Source: Alphaproteobacteria bacterium | GTDB lineage: Bacteria; Pseudomonadota; Alphaproteobacteria; UBA8366 | Reading direction: 5' to 3' | Assembly: GCA_029861675.1 (NCBI GenBank) | Contig: JAOTYV010000204.1 | Span: 1-8,785, forward strand | Length of the DNA stretch: 8,785 nucleotides | Shown: piece after piece, positions 5,974 to 8,785 of the stretch | How the letters are laid out: every line of letters starts with the position of its first letter | Position numbering within the stretch: position 1 is the first letter of the stretch | Position numbers and translations under genes: made by a program | Notes under the pieces: generated by a model | Databases searched by the model: none | What the model was told of the DNA's origin: nothing | What the model saw: the letters and a program-made list of their open reading frames with translations, nothing else

Positions 5974-6736
5974 CCATGTACAAAACCGCCTCTCCGGCGA
6001 TTTCAACACGCTCTCCATCCAAGCGGCAATAAAGATCGCCGCCCCGGCGGGAAATCTGCCGCGCATGCAAAGCGTTCCTGCCGAGCTTCCGCGCCCAATA
6101 GGGCGTCAACGTGCAATGCGCCGATCCGGTTACCGGATCCTCGGGTATGCCGGCGCCGGGCGCAAAGAACCGCGATACGAAGTCGCAGGTTTCGCCGGGC
6201 GCCGTCGCAATCAGACCGAACACCGGGAGCGCCGCGATTTTGGCCATGTCCGGCGCGAGCGCGCGCACCTGTTGCTCTGTCTGGAACACCGCAACGCCAT
6301 CCCGCGCGGCCAGAATTTCGGCCGGCGGCGCCCCGAGCGCGCCGGCGACGTCGCCCAGGTCATCGCGCGGTTTCGGCGGATGCGACGGAAAATCCATCAG
6401 CAGCCGGCCCTCGGCGCGGGTCACCACCAATGTGCCGCTGCGCTGCGATTCAAACCGGATCTCCGTGCGGGACGGATCCAGGATGGTGAAAATGACATAG
6501 GCGGCCGCCAGCGTCGGATGACCCGCCAGATCGATTTCCACTGCCGGCGTGAACCAGCGAATTTCGTATGCGTCGCCCGCCGGCACCAGGAACGCCGTTT
6601 CCGATTGATTGTTCTCGGCGGCGATCGCCTGCATGGTCTCGTCGGAAAGCCAGCTCTCAAGCGGACATATCGAGGCCGGATTGCCGCGAAACACCGCATC
6701 GGCAAACGCATCGACCTGAAATATCGGCAGTTCCAT
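5954..6736 (-). CDS. PhzF-family isomerase/epimerase-like protein
   Basis: A 260-residue protein of the PhzF family, a diaminopimelate-epimerase-like two-domain fold. PhzF itself isomerises trans-2,3-dihydro-3-hydroxyanthranilate in phenazine synthesis, but most chromosomal homologues have unknown substrates. The N terminus FQVDAFAD...FRGNPASIC and the motif SETAF with E46 match the catalytic glutamate region of PhzF (Glu45). GHPTLA (72-77) and EDPVTGSAHC (199-208), with D200, match the other conserved active-site segments. Length is slightly below the usual 270-300. No other phenazine gene is near, so phenazine synthesis is not supported. The start lies 3 bp after the stop of the dehydratase gene, and the end overlaps the acetyltransferase start. 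This suggests that the three are translated together and may act on related small molecules; that link is inferred. Confidence 0.9.
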   Translation of the reverse strand: MELPIFQVDAFADAVFRGNPASICPLESWLSDETMQAIAAENNQSETAFLVPAGDAYEIRWFTPAVEIDLAGHPTLAAAYVIFTILDPSRTEIRFESQRSGTLVVTRAEGRLLMDFPSHPPKPRDDLGDVAGALGAPPAEILAARDGVAVFQTEQQVRALAPDMAKIAALPVFGLIATAPGETCDFVSRFFAPGAGIPEDPVTGSAHCTLTPYWARKLGRNALHARQISRRGGDLYCRLDGERVEIAGEAVLYMDGRIHI

Positions 6737-6739
6737 GGG

Positions 6740-7702
6740 TCAGGCTTTCGATAGGATTTCCTGATACAGCGTGCGATCTATATTCCCGCCGGACAGGATC
6801 AACCCGACCCGGCGGCCTTGCATCGCATCGCGTTCCTGCAGCAGGGCGGCCAGCGGCGCCGCGCCCGCGCCCTCCGCGACGTTGTGGGTGTCGGTAAAAT
6901 AATGGCGCATTGCGGCCATGATCTCCTCATCACTGACGGTCACGACCCGGGATGCCCCTTCGACGATGATCTCGACCGCCGCCGGCTCCGGTGTCCGGCA
7001 GGCCATGCCGTCCGCCATGGTATCGGCACGATTGGTCGGCACCGGGCGGCCAGCCTCAAACGACAACGCATAGCATGGCGCCCCGTCGGCAACCACGCCG
7101 ATAATCTCGGTCGTCAGTCCCAGCGCGTCGCGCGCGGCGATCATGCCGCAGATACCCGACCCGAGCCCGATCGGCACATACACCGCATCGAGATCGTCCA
7201 CCGCGCGAAACAGCTCCAGCCCGTAGGTCCCGACGCCCTGCACGAGCAACGGGTCGAAGGATGGCAGCCGCACGAGGCCATCGGCTTCGGCGCGCGCCGC
7301 CGCATACTCGGCGGCGTCCTGGAAATCTTCACCATGCTCGATCAGGCGAACGCCCAGCGCCGCCATCGCCGCGTTCTTTTCCACGCTGTTGCCGTGCGGT
7401 ACGACAATCGTCGCATCGACGCCGAGGCGTTTGGCGGCAAAGCCGATCGACTGCCCATGGTTGCCCCGAGTCGCCGTGATGAGGCCCGGGGCGTCGGGGT
7501 GCTCGCGGCGCCAGGCGTCGAGATACACCAGGCCGCCCCGCACCTTAAACGCGCCGATCGGCGTGTGGTTTTCGTGTTTCACCCAAACTTCGGCGCCGCA
7601 TCGCTGCGACAAGAGCGGCCAGCAATATTGCGGCGTCGGCGGCATGGCGCGGTGGATCAATTCGGCCGCGCGCTCAAGCTCCGCCAAGCCCGGCTGCGTC
7701 AT
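6740..7702 (-). CDS. PLP-dependent threonine/serine dehydratase-like enzyme
   Basis: A 320-residue fold-type II pyridoxal-phosphate enzyme of the threonine/serine dehydratase group. Such enzymes deaminate L-threonine or L-serine to 2-oxobutyrate or pyruvate. The cofactor lysine is K53 in the block PIGAFKVRGG (48-57). TRGNHGQS (78-85) is the substrate-carboxylate loop, GLGSG (179-183) the phosphate-binding loop and SGGN (304-307) holds the serine facing the PLP nitrogen. No C-terminal ACT domain is present, so this is the catabolic, unregulated length rather than long IlvA. Several motifs deviate from the common SAGNHAQG and GGGGL forms, so the substrate may differ; hydroxyamino acids or ectoine-derived compounds are possibilities. 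The start lies 3 bp after the thiD stop, and the stop is 3 bp before the PhzF gene start. The family is certain; the exact substrate is not. Confidence 0.88.
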   Translation of the reverse strand: MTQPGLAELERAAELIHRAMPPTPQYCWPLLSQRCGAEVWVKHENHTPIGAFKVRGGLVYLDAWRREHPDAPGLITATRGNHGQSIGFAAKRLGVDATIVVPHGNSVEKNAAMAALGVRLIEHGEDFQDAAEYAAARAEADGLVRLPSFDPLLVQGVGTYGLELFRAVDDLDAVYVPIGLGSGICGMIAARDALGLTTEIIGVVADGAPCYALSFEAGRPVPTNRADTMADGMACRTPEPAAVEIIVEGASRVVTVSDEEIMAAMRHYFTDTHNVAEGAGAAPLAALLQERDAMQGRRVGLILSGGNIDRTLYQEILSKA

Positions 7703-7705
7703 TGT

Positions 7706-8533
7706 TCAGCCGCCCCGCCCGAAGGGCGCAACCGTGTGCGCATGATTTAGCGGTCCATGCCCGCGGCCGAAACCCGGCGCCGATAGGATTGCGGTGCGGA
7801 CATAGGCGCGCGCACGAACCACCGCGTCCCGGAGCGCCATGCCCTGGGCCAATCCTGTGGCAAGCGCCGAGGCGAGCGTGCAACCGGTGCCATGGGTATG
7901 CCGGGTGTCGATACGGTCGTCGCTGAAGCACTCGATGCGGCCGTCGGCATACAGAACGTCGGTCAGAACATCGCCATCGAGATGACCGCCCTTCAGCAGC
8001 ACCGCCTTGGGGCCCAATCCGGCTATCCGTTCGGCGGCGATTTTCATCTCTTCAACCGTTCCGACCGTCAATTCCGATATTGCCTCGGCTTCCGGAATGT
8101 TCGGCGTCACCACGTCGGCACGCGGCAGGAGTTCCCGCCGCAGGCAATCCATTGCCGCCGGCTCCAGCAGCGCGTGCCCTCCCTTGGCGAACATCACGGG
8201 ATCCGCCACCACCGGTGGCCCACCCCCAAGGTCGCCGATCACGCGCACGACCGCGCGAACGACGTCGGCATTGTGCAACATACCGAGCTTTATCGCGTCG
8301 GCGCCGATATCGTCGAGCACCACTTCCATCTGCTGGGCGATGAATTCCGGCGGGACCGGATGCACGCCGAACACCCCCTCGGTGTTTTGTGCGGTGAGCG
8401 CCGTGACAGCGGTCATCGCAAATCCGCCCAACGCCGTTACGGTCTTGATGTCGGCTTGTATGCCGGCGCCGCCGCCGGAATCCGAACCGGCAACGATCAG
8501 CACACGCCCTACCAGCGCCGCACCGTCGGTCAT
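7706..8533 (-). CDS. thiD: Hydroxymethylpyrimidine/phosphomethylpyrimidine kinase ThiD
   Basis: Thiamine-biosynthesis kinase of the ribokinase superfamily. It phosphorylates 4-amino-5-hydroxymethyl-2-methylpyrimidine twice to the diphosphate, which is then joined to the thiazole moiety. In 275 residues it shows the N-terminal substrate motif [15 protein letters not shown] (14-28) and the run [11 protein letters not shown] after it. [13 protein letters not shown] lies in the middle, followed by LLKGGHL and [12 protein letters not shown] near 212-223 with the anion-hole glycines and C218. Length is typical. The ATG overlaps the glmM stop in an ATGA (8530-8533), so translation is probably coupled. 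No other thiamine gene and no TPP riboswitch are visible in the window. The glmM-thiD order is one I associate with alphaproteobacteria. Confidence 0.95.
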   Translation of the reverse strand: MTDGAALVGRVLIVAGSDSGGGAGIQADIKTVTALGGFAMTAVTALTAQNTEGVFGVHPVPPEFIAQQMEVVLDDIGADAIKLGMLHNADVVRAVVRVIGDLGGGPPVVADPVMFAKGGHALLEPAAMDCLRRELLPRADVVTPNIPEAEAISELTVGTVEEMKIAAERIAGLGPKAVLLKGGHLDGDVLTDVLYADGRIECFSDDRIDTRHTHGTGCTLASALATGLAQGMALRDAVVRARAYVRTAILSAPGFGRGHGPLNHAHTVAPFGRGG

Positions 8534-8784
8534 TTCGCGGCGGCGCGTTCGATCGCGCCGACAATCGATTCCACCACGGACCCAACGAGCACGCTGTCGT
8601 CGCCCTCCGCCATCACGCGGATGACCGGTTCGGTTCCCGAAGGCCGGATCAGCAGCCGGCCGGCCTTGCCCAACTGCTTTTCCCCGTCATCGATGGCAGC
8701 CTGCACGTCCCGATCGGTCAAGGGTGACCCGCCATTGACACGCACATTGCGCAGAAGTTGGGGCACCGGATCGAAGAGATGGCA
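8530..8784 (-). CDS. glmM: Phosphoglucosamine mutase GlmM, C-terminal end only
   Basis: Last 84 residues of GlmM, which interconverts glucosamine-6-phosphate and glucosamine-1-phosphate on the way to UDP-GlcNAc for peptidoglycan and lipopolysaccharide. The fragment begins [16 protein letters not shown] and contains [18 protein letters not shown]. The RPSGTEP loop binds the substrate phosphate in the C-terminal domain of alpha-D-phosphohexomutases. The catalytic serine and metal-binding loop lie outside the window. The frame is open to the right edge, so the GTG at 8766 is an internal valine, not a start. The stop overlaps the thiD start by 4 bp. GlmM is preferred over phosphomannomutase because of the PQLLRNVRV segment and the thiD neighbour. 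Confidence 0.92.
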   Translation of the reverse strand, partial: CHLFDPVPQLLRNVRVNGGSPLTDRDVQAAIDDGEKQLGKAGRLLIRPSGTEPVIRVMAEGDDSVLVGSVVESIVGAIERAAAK

Positions 8785-8785
8785 A

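Noticed and set aside
5954..6736. Phenazine biosynthesis suggested by the PhzF-family gene.
   Set aside because: No other phz gene is present in the window, and lone PhzF-family genes are common in genomes that make no phenazine.
6818..7750. A 310-codon forward open frame opposite the dehydratase.
   Set aside because: It is antisense to an intact PLP enzyme and its translation is dominated by Arg, His and Ala with no family signature.
7703..7760. A possible regulatory gap or TPP riboswitch near thiD.
   Set aside because: thiD starts inside the end of glmM, so there is no leader in which a riboswitch could sit. The downstream gap to the dehydratase is only 3 bp.

Overview
The window is gene-dense, GC-rich DNA (roughly 60-65% G+C by eye) with short intergenic gaps and several stop/start overlaps. 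The gene content and the glmM-thiD order suggest an alphaproteobacterium, perhaps a Rhodospirillales-type organism. That placement is inferred from gene style and order, not from a marker gene. I see no tRNA, rRNA, CRISPR array, insertion sequence or integration site.

Left part (1-3613). A drug/metabolite transporter (EamA type) enters from the left edge and converges on a radical SAM gene. The radical SAM gene is divergent from a long gene in which a Memo domain and an AMMECR1 domain are fused in one polypeptide. Together these two genes encode all three components of the system named AmmeMemoRadiSam (AMMECR1 + Memo + radical SAM). It is recognised by co-occurrence, but to my knowledge its reaction is not established. 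The roughly 180 bp between the two starts is AT-richer and carries a long interrupted inverted repeat near its midpoint, a candidate shared operator. This is the most interesting part of the window.

Middle (3614-4545). A cysQ-type 3'(2'),5'-bisphosphate nucleotidase gene follows a 143 bp gap. The gap holds a possible 26-codon leader ORF with a good ribosome binding site, whose stop overlaps the cysQ start (ATGA). cysQ overlaps the next gene tail-to-tail by 19 bp.

Right part (4527-8785). Six genes run leftward in one tightly packed array. In transcription order they are glmM (3' end only), thiD, a PLP-dependent threonine/serine dehydratase-like gene, a PhzF-family gene, a GNAT acetyltransferase and an AraC-OGT fusion (DNA alkyl-transferase repair protein). 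Junctions are a 4 bp overlap, 3 bp, 3 bp, a 20 bp overlap and 43 bp, so co-transcription is plausible at least from glmM to the acetyltransferase. Functions are mixed: cell-wall precursor and thiamine cofactor housekeeping first, then small-molecule enzymes, then alkylation repair.
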